NCBI RefSeq assembly: GCF_963576675.1
Contig: NC_088916.1
Location: forward strand, 7,145,001-7,209,000
DNA: 64,000 bases
Source: Euphorbia lathyris
Taxonomy: Eukaryota > Streptophyta > Magnoliopsida > Malpighiales > Euphorbiaceae
Reading direction: 5' to 3'
The position numbers were made by a program, and so were the translations under genes. Numbering within the stretch: the stretch's first letter is position 1; every line of letters starts with the position of its first letter. Shown here piece by piece: positions 19,637 through 31,120 of the stretch. The notes under the pieces are model-generated. The model did not search any database. It worked only from the letters and a program-made list of their open reading frames with translations, and had not been told where the DNA came from.

Positions 19637-20228
19637 GATGGTGAGTAGATATCAGTCCAACCCAGGACTAGCACATTGGGCAGCTGTGAAGAGGATACTG
19701 AGGTACCTCAAAGGAACAACAGATTATTCTCTATGCTATCAAGGTAAAGACCTAAATTTAAGAGGATACACGGATGCTGATTGGGCAGGAGACTTGGACG
19801 AAAGAAAGTCCACGTCAGGCTATGTGTTCTTGCTAGGAAATGGCGCGATTTCCTGGAGTAGCAAGAAACAAACTTGTGTAGCCCTGTCCACCATGGAAGC
19901 TGAATATGTATCGTATTCATCAGCAGTTCAAGAGGCTGTTTGGCTGAATCGGTTCCTAAACAACTTAAATGTAACCAATTGTCAAACCCAAGTCATAGTT
20001 AACAGTGACAGTCAATCTGCTATAGCTTTCGCTAAGGACCATAGGTTCAACAGCAAATCAAAGCACATAAAGATTAAGTATCATTTTCTCAGGGACTTAA
20101 TTGAATGCAAAGAAGTTAATGTGAAGTATATATCTACTCATGACATGGTGACAGATCCCCTCACCAAACCAGTCAAGAGAGATGTTTATGTTAAACATGT
20201 TAGATCTCAAGGATTGTTTAGAATCTAA
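19637..20228 (+). pseudogene. Copia RT C-terminus and RNase H (5'-truncated)
   Basis: From VSRYQSNPGLAHWAAVKRIL the frame shows the end of a copia RT (RYLKGTTDYSLCY) and a complete RNase H: GYTDADWAGDLDERKSTSGY, STMEAEYVSYSSAVQEAVW, NSDSQSAIAFA, KHIKIKYHFLRDLI, VTDPLTKPVKRDVY. It stops at 20226-20228. The frame is open from 19524 only because the LINE remnant upstream happens to be in phase. It is the 3' end of a copia element whose 3' LTR is at 37379-37824. Confidence 0.85.
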
Positions 20229-20806
20229 GTATACTTCTCATTCTTCATTGTTTTATTTGTAAAACATGAATTATTAATAAAGGTTTTATGAATTTTCATC
20301 AATACACGAGTGCGAGTATTTAATTGTAAATATTTGTTGTTATTAACTCAAAATGCATGTTTAGACAGAATGTAGCTCACTCACATGAGCAGTTTCCCCC
20401 ATTTCGTCAATGTGATGATAAATGAAGGATGAGGCTGTCTTTGAGCAATTTCGAGAGCTTGTTCAATGATAGAAGCCGTCTTGCTATAGACATGGAAAAG
20501 TGTTTCCATTACAGTGCAAGATAACGTGTGTTACAAATACATGAAAAAGATTAACAAGTAATCTAAAAGGGCAAGTTTGTGATAACTTATAGCCTTCTGT
20601 CATAGCCAGAAGTGATCATCATAAGTGATGAACTAAAGTTAGATGTTCAGGCACATCTAGACCTATGCTTCTGTATGGTGTTAATAACATGCTCTTCTTC
20701 AGAAAAGAATTGAACACCATAACACATGACCCATACCATGTGTGCTTTAGCGACCACGAGATGGAAAAGTAGATTGATCTCGCTTTTTCCTAATGTGAGA
20801 CTCATG
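20229..20806 (+). mobile_element. Copia 3' untranslated internal region, left part
   Basis: Non-coding DNA between the RNase H stop and the nested Athila-like array. It is continued at 36828-37378. The 5-bp ACTCA at 20802-20806 is the left target duplication of the array. Confidence 0.75.
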
Positions 20807-21926
20807 ATAGAAGTTTCGTCTAGCGGTCGTGTTTCTTACGACTAAATATGTGTATATTGTGAGTGCAGACTCTATATCTATGGATGTGATCTTTATAAAT
20901 TACTCTTAACTCTACTAGACGCTACGACTACTTAGGGGCAAGTGTACCCCGTCGTATCAAGTAATAATCCGGTTAAGACCGGGTATCGAATCCACGGGAT
21001 TTATAATTACAAGTATTAGACGACTCGGTTTCGTATGTTATTTAAGCGGCGATTACTTTGGGGTAAAGTAAGACACAACTACACACTATCCCTAACTATT
21101 GGCGACTCAGATTTGTGTAGCTAAAACCCTATGAAGTGGGATGAATATCGATAAGTTATAACCATGATAAATAACGACTCTAAATGTATACGGATAATAA
21201 TTTACTCTTACAAAGACGACTAAGTGTAGTAGGACCGACCCGTGAAGCACTTAGACTACGTGATTCCTAGTCAAGGCGTGTCTAATGCGGGGGAATTAGA
21301 AACTAGGGCCCGTAAGTTCCGTGGTTTGTCAATTCCTACGGTTTCCGGTTTGTCACTTCCGGTAGGGCAACACCTATATAACTCCCTAAAGATAGCCCGA
21401 ATGGCGTCGGAAATCGCGTTCTCCTACACAATAATCAATTATCAATATCAAAACAAGTAGCAAACACTAACACGTAAAGGGAAATAGAGATTATAAATCA
21501 TGAAATTATAAATATGAAATGTATATAAATAGAATACAACCAAGCCTAGTACATAGGAAGAGTACAAGCTAATTAGCACGTAAAAAGGGGAGAATCCGCC
21601 CTTGAAACTAGCTAACCGGACTCAAAGCCGTCTCCTAGGTCGTGGAGGTGGAACTCTTGAGCTTGGTGACGAATGGTGGAGCGGAACTTCGATGGAATGC
21701 CGAAACAACCGAACAAGCTCTCGAGGTGGAGAGTTTAGCTACAAAAACTGAATCTATACTACAACAATAATCAAAACAAGTATAGTTAGCTCTCTAGTGT
21801 GTAATTATTTCTTCGTATGTAATGAAGTTCAAGAGCTTCCTATTTATAGACATCAAGCAAGGGCAATGCTGTAATTTCACAAAGTACAAGTATGGAGCAA
21901 CATTATTTGGTGCAGAAATCCCATGA

Positions 21927-22373
21927 TACGCCCCGCGTAAGGTGGTCTACGCCCCGCGTAAGTGCCCATTCTGTTAGAAATCTTCTGCATGTGGACCAAT
22001 TCGTGTCTTGTTGTCGCAAGCACGCCCTGCGTAGCTAAAGTACGCCCCGCGTGTTTGAGTCTCTGAAGTTTTATTGCTTGAATTGGAGCTTTTACGCCAT
22101 GCGTAGCTGAAGTACGCCCGCGTAAAAGAGTCTCTGAGTTTTTATCATTGAAGAATTGCTTGGTACGCCTCGCGTGTATGGTTATACGCCCTGCGTACGA
22201 AGAGTTGACTCAGGGAGACAGTGCAGTCTGACTTTCAGGATTAGGCCAATTATTTCCGACATGTGTCATACGCCCCGCCTAGGGTGGCATACGCCCCGCG
22301 TATGCTGAGTCAATTCCACATGGTGTCTGCGGATAAGGCAATCATTGCTGACACATGTTTCACGCCCCGCGTA
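21927..22373 (-). promoter_or_regulatory. Paired 13-bp palindrome cluster in LTR 1
   Basis: Copies of TACGCCCCGCGTA or one- to three-base variants occur in pairs whose starts are 20-21 bp apart (for example 21927 and 21948), separated by 7-8 bp. Pairs are 50-100 bp from each other. The cluster starts 79 bp upstream of the minus-strand TATA box at 21841-21848, where a U3 enhancer is expected. The regulatory role is inferred. Confidence 0.6.
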
Positions 22374-22586
22374 TCTGAGTAGATTTTCGCTCCATACTCG
22401 TACCTGAAATACAAATCTTGCGAGCCGAGTTAGCTTGACGTTTTTATTTCCTAAACTAATCAAAAGCACGGAAAATTAACTGAAAGTACGAGATTTATTT
22501 TTATTTCTTTATTTTATCAAAACACTTTATTTTTGTAATTAAACTTATTTATTTTATCCAAAATCAACCCATAAATCACGCTAAAA

Positions 22587-22610
22587 GATAGGGGTAAAAT
22601 ACCCCTATCA
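22587..22610 (-). repeat. Terminal hairpin of LTR 1
   Basis: GATAGGGGTA-AAA-TACCCCTATC is a perfect 10-bp inverted repeat with a 3-nt loop, placed at the very end of the LTR (its 5' end on the coding strand). LTR 2 and LTR 3 carry the same structure. Confidence 0.85.
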
Positions 22611-23615
22611 AACCTCCTCGGACTTTAAAGTTTTACTTGTCCTCAAGTAAAAGAAATCGAAAGACAAGGGATTGAGAAAATTAAGAAACAAACCGAAGGT
22701 TGGTTTTGCCAAGTGCGTGATTTCAAAGTTATGGTTTTGTGCAAAGGTTTCGGTAAGTACCTACGCAAACAATTGAGTACGAAACTTGTTTGAAACCTCC
22801 ATGATCAAGATTTAATAGGCAATATTAACGGGGGTTGATTATCTTTTGAGAACCCGATAGTACCTCGCCAAGGGATTTCGCTCTTACGCTCAATTTTAGG
22901 TGGGTTGCTGTTTTAGCACTCTTCTTTGCACTTACTGGAGATCATGTTGAATTTGCATTTTCATCCGGGTTTTTCCTCCTAAAATATGGTTAGGCAATAT
23001 TAAAAATGAACCCAGAGGGGAGTTGTAATGTGGGTGGCTTCTTTAGTGGTTAGTTTAAAGAAACTCGAGCTCAAAAATATCGTTTTGTGATTGCACCGTA
23101 TTTTTGTTTATTTCGGCCTTGGCGAATTATACAAAATATACTTCAAAATTTCTCGGGTGGAGCTTGAGAATGCCTTTTTATTTTTATCGTATCCTTTGTT
23201 TTGATAGAGGCACAAAAATAATATTTTGAGAACTTATGGTGCTCATTTGCTAAGGCCGTGACTTATTTCGGGTAATTCGGGTGCAACTTGATTATGTCGG
23301 TATTTTGAACACGAGGAAAAATGGTTAAATGTTTAAAAGGGTGTTAACAAAAGGGTTGGTTAATAGGCTCGAAGGGGTTTCCTAATGTTTAATGAAAATG
23401 GTGGGTACGGGGGGCGTACCATGGGGTACGCCCTGTGTGGTGTTATTCTAAATAAGAAAAATGAAAATAACGAAAGCACACAACACAAACGGAACTTAAC
23501 GATTTTACGTAAAAAGAACATCGTACATTAAAAACATAAAAACAACATAGGAAGTAATAAAAACAACATCAAAATAAAATACATAAGGAAAACATGAAAA
23601 GAAAAGAAATGGAAA
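22611..23615 (-). other. Internal unit A, 3' non-coding region
   Basis: Lies between the accessory gene and LTR 1. It begins AACCTCCTC, which on the minus strand is the purine-rich GAGGAGGTT expected of a polypurine tract. One motif pair survives at 23406-23438. Relative to unit B, 828 bp are missing after 23400. Confidence 0.75.
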
Positions 23616-24785
23616 CTATGGTTGTGGTGGAGGCGGATTGTCATGGATGTTGAAGTGGGTGTAGAAGGCGTTGGTGAAGGCGTCAAAGTTAGCCCTATCC
23701 TCTAGCCTTTGAGCCTCGAGGGCATCGAAGCGGGAGTCAAAATGAGCCCGATCCCGACGTTGGTTATCCTCCAAAATATCCAACCGAGCATAAAGAGAGT
23801 TAAAATCATGGAGGGGTGGAGGACTAAAATTGAGACCCAAGCTCGAGTCTGAGTCACCTTCCGCATTGGAGTGGGCCACTCCCGAAGTCTCGCCCGGGTC
23901 GGAGGTCGAACGGTTAAGAGACTTAAATCCGTTCTTATCCACGGGCCGAGGCAAAAGGCTCGGGAGGCGATCGAGGGCAGCTTCACCGAGAGCGGTGAGG
24001 GCGAAGATGGTGACGAGGTGGCCAAAACCGAGCTTGGCCCGCTTCCGGATGGGTGTGAAGTGGAGGTGAGCAGCCACGTGATAGGCGAGGTCATAGGTGA
24101 GCCCGTTGACACAACAGTAGAGGGCCAACAGTTCGTGTTTGTTGACCTTAGAGGCCTCGGACTTCCCCGAGAAGTAAAATGAGATGAAGCGGTGGAGAAG
24201 TTGGAGGATAGGGTCACGGATGAGAGATGGGCGGAGGTTGGAGACGTGATAGTCATCGGACCCGGTAATGGAGGCCCAAAACTCATGAGCGGCAACGCCG
24301 TCGGGCCAACTGGATCTGCCCCCCTCCACTTGGGAAGTGAAATGGTGTTGGAGCCATTGAGTGTCAATGGAAAAGGGGCGGTTGTGGAGGCGGAAGTTGA
24401 AGAGGGCGGCTCTGGGGACGTCGTTGGAGGTGAGGGTGGTGTAGAACTCCACCACTAGTGACGGGTACACCCACCGATGCGTAGAGTAGATGTCGTACCA
24501 ACCGAGGGCACGGAGGCGAGCTTCGAAGGGAATGCCCAAATCATATTGATCAAGCACGCTTCGTTGGATATAGGGAAGGTCCATGATAGTGGCGGCACAA
24601 AGATCTTCATACCTTTGGGCCTCCTCCTCGGTGAGGAGATGAAAAGGAGCCCGGTATTGGCGAGTGAGTGGTGGAGTTTCCTCCCGTTAGGGAGGTGGAG
24701 GTGATTGTTGGTTTTGTGCGGAACGGGAGGATCGGGCCCGAGTGGATTGTGGGGGGCGTATGTCGGCGACTCTTTTTCGTGCCAT
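23616..24785 (-). pseudogene. Athila ORF-1-like accessory gene, unit A
   Basis: 390 codons from the ATG at 24785 (MARKRVADIRPP) to the stop at 23616. The body resembles the ATHILA ORF-1 family: LPYIQRSVLDQYDLGIPFE, LRALGWYDIYSTHRWVYPSL, VVEFYTTLTSND, FRLHNRPFSIDTQWLQHHF, then a conserved helical region (HELLALYCCVNGL, RAKLGFGHLVTIFALTALG). The C-terminus is likely coiled coil (LDILEDNQRRDRAHFDSRF) with a proline-rich tail. The function is unknown even for the family. One in-frame TAA lies at about 24689-24691 where unit B has a sense codon. A TATA box (24885-24892 on the minus strand) lies ~100 bp upstream of the ATG, so the gene probably has its own promoter. Confidence 0.75.
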
Positions 24786-24884
24786 GACAATAGTGAGGAA
24801 TGGAGGAGAAGTAGAAAGAGTGGGAGATGAGTGTTGGGGAAGAGTTGGGTTAATGAGTGGAGAAAAAGAAGGAAAAAGGAAGGA

Positions 24885-25117
24885 TATTTATAGGAAGGAA
24901 GTGGGGATCCAAGCAAAACTCGGATCCCTAGGAGGGGTACGCACGGCGTGAAGCGGCCACGCCACGCGTATCCCACCTTTTGAGCACTTAATTGCACAAT
25001 AGGGGTGCGATACGCGGGGCGTACATGGGGCTACGCCACGTGTAGTGCACCTCCTGCCCTTTTTTATGAAAGAAAAAGGCAGGGACGCGGGGCGTACGAG
25101 GGAGTACGCCGCGCGTA
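24885..25117 (-). promoter_or_regulatory. Internal promoter of accessory gene, unit A
   Basis: Minus-strand TATAAATA (24885-24892) is preceded upstream (higher coordinates) by three motif pairs at 24938-24970, 25011-25044 and 25084-25117. In these the left half reads TACGCGGGGCGTA and the right half TACGCCNCGCGTA, so each pair is an inverted repeat with a 7-8-bp spacer. Confidence 0.6.
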
Positions 25118-25790
25118 AAACGGAATGCGAAAAATCTTTTTCGTTTTTAGATGGATTTTGAATTTTTTTGGAGTTTTAATTTATGATATTATTAATGAGG
25201 TGTTAATGTTTTTATGGTTTTTATGTTTAATTAATGTTTTTGGGTGTTTTAATTTTGAAATTAAGAGGGTAGTTAATGTTAATTTATTGTGGAGGGAGGT
25301 TGAGGATTTGAATTTGAAAGGGTGGAAGTTGATTGGATGGAGGAAGAGGTGAAGTGGAGAAGTGGGAAAGATTTTTGGGGAAGAGGAGTGATGGGAAGTT
25401 ATGACAAAAGAAAGGCTGCCATGGGGAGTTGTGATTCACAACTCACCGAGGATACGCGCAGTGTCCTCTATGTGGCATTTATTGGGATTAATCGTAAGAT
25501 ACGCGGGGCGTATGGGGTTATACGTCCCGCGTACCTTAAATTTTTTGGATTAATGTGGGATTTGATTTTCTTTTGGTTTTATAAGAATAATAGAAACTAA
25601 GCTAAAAATAAAAATGAAAGCAAAAATTAAAACACAAGCGAAAATAAAATGTAAAACAATAACTCAAAAAGAAAAATAAAGAGAAGAAAGAAGAACAAAA
25701 ATTTATAATACATATAAACAAAAGGGTTCGAGTAATTCAAACCAATGCTACGTTTATAGTCGAAGTAGCTCGACTTTCTCATGCCGCGGC
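25118..25790 (-). other. Unit A spacer between accessory promoter and gag
   Basis: AT-rich, non-coding. It has one intact motif pair (25500-25533) and one collapsed copy at ~25452 that is complete in unit B (32962-32995). This is where pol would be expected; no trace remains. Confidence 0.7.
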
Positions 25791-27299
25791 TTAGGGCAAG
25801 ATGTCCGGGTTGGAACTTGACGAGTCTAAACTCCTATTGTTGAGGAGCGTTATCACCTGACCGGATTCCCGATTCTTACCCCGCGGGTTTTGTTCAGTGT
25901 TCGCCGGGAGGGTTCCTAGTGGCCTTTCTTGTTGTTGACGGTTTAGGTGGGCCACCTGGCGGCTAAGATCCCTGCAAAACACTTCGCTATCGGAAAGACG
26001 GGTTAATATGTCCTTCAACAAGGACGTGACCGATTGGTCGTGTACATTGTTGGAAGGTGGAGCGTTCCGATTACCGGACGCGGCTTGTGATTGCCCGAGC
26101 CCGTTTTCCCGAAATTCCTGCTCAAAGCCGGATGGGGGCCTCAACACATTATTATTATTGCCATATGATAAGTTTGGGTGTTGGTACCGAGGCCTCCATC
26201 CTCCGTTATTATTATTATTATTGTGGTGAGAATAGGAGTTCGGATGGGAATTATACCTTTGGTTGCCTCCTATATAACTTACGTTTTCGGCATCACCGAC
26301 GAAAGGGCTACCGGTTTGGCAATTAAACCCATCATGGTCTCCACCACAGTGAGTGCACATCAGGACCTGTACACTTTTATTGAGGCTCAATTGGGCGATC
26401 AACGAGTCAAGTTTCTTGTTCATTTCTGCTATGGAGCTTTTCGGAGCCTCTTTCTCCACAGCGAACGTCTGGTGTCACGACGGGCCGGCAAGTCGATCCT
26501 CTTGCCATTGCACACTTTTCCTTGCGAGCTCATGAATGAGCTCATATGCCTCACTAGCTGACTTCCGAAATAGATCGCCACCTGCAGTGGAATCAACAGT
26601 CGCACGGTTAGTGGGGGTTAACCCGTGGTAAAAAGTGCTTACCAAGTCGTGCTTCGGGATGTCATGGTGGGGGCAGTTTCGGAGCAACTTCCGGAACCTA
26701 GCCCAAGCTGCGTGAAGGGCCTCGCATTCCAACTTCCTGAAGGATGTGATATCGGCCCGTAACTTGACTGTTTTGGATGGCGGAAAATAGTAGGAAAGGA
26801 ACTCCTTTTCGAGCTCTTCCCATGACGTGATGGATCCCGCCTCCAATGAGTGTAGCCACTCTAACGCCTATCCTGTCAATGAAAAATGAAACAATTTCAG
26901 TCTTACAGCCTCAACGGGAACACCATTTTGCCGAGAGGTATCGGCACACATAAGAAATTTATCTAAATGCTCGTTGGGGTTCTCATGGAGTTCCCCTCCG
27001 AATTGGCCACATTGTTGTATCAATTGGATCATTCCAGTCTTGATCTCGTATGTATTGGCCGGGATCGTGGGAGCGACAATGCCATTACGATTTTAGGGAC
27101 GATGCGGAGCAAGGATCTCCATCATCGAACGCGTATCATTGCCCCCGCGGATGTTGTTCACATGCGGCCTTGGGTTTCCGTTGGGTTGGTTGACCTCGGC
27201 GTTGGGGTTTGCCATTCTCTCTTTTCGAATCCTACAAAGAGTACGTTCAATTTCGAGATCAATAGGAATAAGAGAATCACTTTTCGATCGGGTGTGCAT
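25791..27299 (-). pseudogene. Gag, unit A (three nonsense codons)
   Basis: Coding similarity runs from the ATG at 27299 (MHTRSKSDSLIPIDLEIERT) to 25791, ~503 codons. The central Retrotrans_gag-type domain is at 26475-26846 (SWEELEKEFLSYYFPPSK, WARFRKLLRNCPHHDIP, STFYHGLTPTNRATVDSTAG), and a single zinc knuckle CTHCGGDHDGFNC lies near 26350. An Asn-rich stretch follows the knuckle. Stops interrupt it at 27093 (TAA), near 26868 (TAG) and at 26475 (TGA); only the last is shared with unit B. The C-terminus (SGQVITLLNNRS) resembles the point where Athila-type gag normally runs into protease, but pol is absent. Confidence 0.85.
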
Positions 27300-27435
27300 A
27301 AAGTAAAAAGGAAGTATAAAAGGTTATCAACAAGAAAGAATAATGTTAGTCAAAGTATATATAAACAATTTATACAAAAAGAATGCTTAAACTAACAATG
27401 AAACGTTTTTGTCTAATATTGTAGGAGATTATAAA

Positions 27436-27453
27436 TCCCCGGCAACGGCGCCA
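27436..27453 (-). other. Primer binding site (tRNA-Asp), unit A
   Basis: On the minus strand TGGCGCCGTTGCCGGGGA lies 6 nt inside LTR 2. It is the tRNA-Asp-complementary primer site common in Athila/Tat-type plant gypsy elements. Confidence 0.9.
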
Positions 27454-27459
27454 AAAACT

Positions 27460-29287
27460 TGATAGAAGTTTCGTCTAGCGGTCGTATTTCTTACGACTAA
27501 ATATGTGTATATTTTGAGTGCGGACTCTATATCTATGGATGTGATCTTTATAAATTACTCTTAACTCTACTAGACGCTACGACTACTTAGGGGCAAGTGT
27601 ACCCCGTCGTATCAAGTAATAATCCGGTTAAGACCGGGTATCGAATCCACGGGATTTGTAATTACAAGTATTAGACGACTCGGTTTCGTATGTTATTTAA
27701 GCGGCGATTACTTTGGGGTAAAGTAAGACACAACTACACACTATCCCTAACTATTGGCGACTCAGATTTGTGTAGCTAAAACCCTATGAAGTGGGATGAA
27801 TATCGATAAGTTATAACCACGATAAATAACGACTCTAAATGTATACGGATAATAATTTACTCTTGCAAAGACGACTAAGTGTAGTAGGACCGACCCGTGA
27901 AGCACTAAGACTACGTGATTCCTAGTCAAGGCGTGTCTAATGCGGGGGAATTAGAAACTAGGGCCCGTAAGTTCCGTGGTTTGTCAATTCCTACGGTTTC
28001 CGGTTTGTCACTTCCGGTAGGGCAACACCTATATAACTCCCTAAAGATAGCCCGAATGGCGTCGGAAATCGCGTTCTCCTACACAATAATCAATTATCAA
28101 TATCAAAACAAGTAGCAAACACTAACACGTAAAGGGAAATAGAGATTATAAATCATGAAATTATAAATATGAAATGTATATAAATAGAATACAACCAAGC
28201 CTAGTACATAGGAAGAGTACAAGCTAATTAGCACGTAAAAAGGGGAGAATCCGCCCTTGAAACTAGCTAACCGGACTCAAAGCTGTCTCCTAGGTCGTGG
28301 AGGTGGAACTCTCGAGCTTGGTGACGAATGGTGGAGCGGAACTTCGATGGAATGCCGAAACAACCGAACAAGCTCTCGAGGTGGAGAGTTTAGCTACAAA
28401 AACTGAATCTATACTACAACAATAATCAAAACAAGTATAGTTAGCTCTCTAGTGTGTAATTATTTCTTCGTATGTAATGAAGTTCAAGAGCTTACTATTT
28501 ATAGACATCAAGCAAGGGCAATGTTGTAATTTCACAAAGTACAAGTATGGAGCAACATTATTTGGTGCAAAAATCCCATGATACGCCCCGCGTAAGGTGG
28601 TCTACGCCCCGCGTAAGTGCCCATTCCATCAGAAATCTTCTGCATGTGGACCAATTCGTGTCTTGTTGTCACAAGCACGCCCTACGTAGCTAAAGTACGC
28701 CCCGCGTGTTTGAGTCTCTGAAGTTTTATTGCTTGAATTGGAGCTTTTACGCTGTGCGTAGCTGAAGTACGCCCCGCGTAAAAGAGTCTCTGAGTTTTTA
28801 TCATTGAAGAATTGCCTGGTACGCCTCGCGTGTATGGTTATATGCCCCGCGTACGAAGAGTTGACTCAGGGAGACAGTGCAGTCTGACTTTCAGGATTAG
28901 GCCAATTATTTCCGACATGTGTCATACGCCCCGCGTAGGGTGGCATACGCCCCGCGTATGCTGAGTCAATTCCACATGGTGCCTGCGGATAAGGCAATCA
29001 TTGCTGACACATGTTTCACGCCCCACGTAAAGGATTATACGCCCCGCGTATCTGAGTAGATTTTTACTCCATGCTCGTACCTGAAATACAAATCTTGCGA
29101 GCCGAGTTAGCTTGACGTTTTTATTTCCTAAACTAATCAAAAGCACGGAAAATTAACTGAAAGTACGAGATTTATTTTTATTTCTTTATTTTATCAAAAC
29201 ACTTTATTTTTGTAATTAAACTTATTTATTTTATCCAAAATCAACCCATAAATCACGCTAAAAGATAGGGGTAAAATACCCCTATCA
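27460..29287 (-). repeat. Athila-like LTR 2 (shared, middle)
   Basis: 1,828 bp. It serves as 5' LTR of unit A and 3' LTR of unit B. The minus-strand TATA box is at 28496-28503, a full set of six motif pairs at 28582-29050, and the terminal hairpin at 29264-29287. No target duplication flanks it, as expected for a recombination-derived tandem. Confidence 0.95.
28582..29050 (-). promoter_or_regulatory. Paired 13-bp palindrome cluster in LTR 2
   Basis: Six pairs, the most complete set. The last pair is CACGCCCCGCGTA plus TACGCCCCGCGTA with starts 21 bp apart, of which LTR 1 retains only one merged copy. Position relative to the TATA box is the same as in LTR 1. Confidence 0.6.
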
Positions 29288-31120
29288 AACCTCCTCGGAC
29301 TTTAAAGTTTTACTTGTCCTCAAGTAAAAGAAATCGAAAGACAAGGGATTGAGAAAATTAAGAAACAAACCGAAGGTTGGTTTTGCCAAGTTCGTGATTT
29401 CAAAGTTATGGTTTTGTGCAAAGGTTTCGGTAAGTACCTACGCAAACAATTGAGTATGAAACTTGTTTGAAACCTCCATGATCAAGATTTAATAGGCAAT
29501 ATTAACGGGGGTTGATTATCTTTTGAGAACCCGATAGTACCTCACCAAGGGATTTCGCTCTTACGCTCAATTTTAGGTGGGTCGTTGTTTTAGCACTCTT
29601 CTTTGCACTTACTGGAGATCATGTTGAATTTGCATTTTCATCCGGGTTTTTCCTCCTAAAATATGGTTAGGCAATATTAAAAATGAACCCGGAGGGGAGT
29701 TGTAATGTGGGTGGCTTCTTTAGTGGTTAGTTTAAAGAAACTGGAGCTCAAAAATACCGTTTTGTGATTGCACCGTATTTTTGTTTATTTCGGCCTTGGC
29801 GAATTATACAAAATATACTTCAAAATTGCTCGGGTGGAGCTTGAGAATGCCTTTTTATTTTTATCGTATCCTTTGTTTTGATAGAGGCACAAAAACAATA
29901 TTTTGAGAACTTATGGTGCTCATTTGCTAAGGCCGTAACTTATTTCGGGTAATTCGGGTGCAACTTGATTATGTCGGTATTTTGAACACGAGGAAAAAGG
30001 GTTAAATGTTTAAAAGGGTGTTAACAAAAGGGTTGGTTAATAGGCTCGAAGGGGTTTCCTAATGTTCAATGAAAATGAGAAAAATAAATTAAGAAAAATT
30101 AACCTAAGTGGGTTCGGTTTATCATCTATTGCCTTTTTACCAAAAATAAGTGTACTTAACCCGGTATTGGATGCAAATTCTATGAGTCGAGTGAAGTCAA
30201 AGCTCTCGAAAAAATGTGAAAGAATTAGAGTTCTCGTACGAACTCTTTTAGGCTCAAAAATACCTCACAAAGATTCGGGTTTAAATTATGTACTATCAAG
30301 TCTTCGCTAAATTCTCAACTATCCCGTTTTTATTGCCTTTTTAAAGTTTATTATGGAGATAACATTTGGGTTAAGCCTCAATGCCTTAGTTTAGTACTAA
30401 TCCTAAGTTTTGCACAAATTCCCTAACTTTAAGATCAAGACTAAAATCTCTTAATTGAATCATTCCTTTATGTTCCGACGCTTTTATTTTTGACGACAAA
30501 TAACAGAACTTTAGTTAATTTCCGAAGGAGGGATAGCGTATCGGGAAAATTTTAAAGAGTAAATAAATTAGTTTAATTATTTTGTAGGTTATTTAATTTT
30601 TATTTTTGTTTTTGGTAGTGCAAACCAAACTAAAAGTGCGGGGTTGCACGACCCTCCGTGTTATTTAAAAGGACGCCTATTCCAAGGGCGTCGCAAAAAG
30701 AAGTTAAAACAAAAACAAAAATAAAGTAAGGAAGGAAAAGAAGACCCTTAGTGGTCAGGGGCCCTACGCGAGACGTGCCCAGGGGGGCGCCCCGCGTAGG
30801 GTAGCATTTTTATTACCTTTTGAGTCAGAGACTCAAATACGCGGGGCGCAGGAACAGGGCGCCCCGCGTGTTTGAGTTTCTAAACTTTTTTTAGGCATAA
30901 AAATGGTGGGTACGCGGGGCGTACCATGGGGTACGCCCTGCGTGGTGTTATTCTAAACAAGAAAAATGAAAATAACAAAAGCACACAACACAAACGGAAC
31001 TTAACGATTTTACGTAAAAAGAACATCGTACATTAAAAATATAAAAACAACATAGGAAGTAATAAAAACAACATCAAAATAAAATACATAAAGAAAACAT
31101 GAAAAGAAAAGAAATGGAAA
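29288..31120 (-). other. Internal unit B, 3' non-coding region
   Basis: Non-coding between LTR 2 and the accessory gene, with the polypurine tract at 29288-29296. Positions 30078-30905 are absent from unit A. Three motif pairs lie at 30765-30798, 30838-30870 and 30911-30944. Confidence 0.75.

Larger units (their letters stand above)
20807..22610 (-). repeat. Athila-like LTR 1
   Basis: 1,804 bp. On the minus strand a TATA box (TATAAATA, 21841-21848) follows a U3 rich in the TACGCCCCGCGTA motif. It is 24 bp shorter than the other two LTRs, mainly because one 21-bp motif unit near 22370 is missing. Confidence 0.95.

Noticed and set aside
21242..21460. 72-codon frame repeated at 27915 and 35432
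   Set aside because: It lies in the LTRs, antisense to the element, and is repeated only because the LTR is repeated.
21927..22373. CRISPR-like array (short palindromic repeats, regular spacing)
   Set aside because: Spacers are only 7-8 bp within pairs and irregular between pairs, the repeats vary, and the context is a plant LTR.
23830..24458. Long plus-strand frames across the Athila-like accessory gene
   Set aside because: They are antisense shadows of the real minus-strand gene; the same occurs at 31214-31963.
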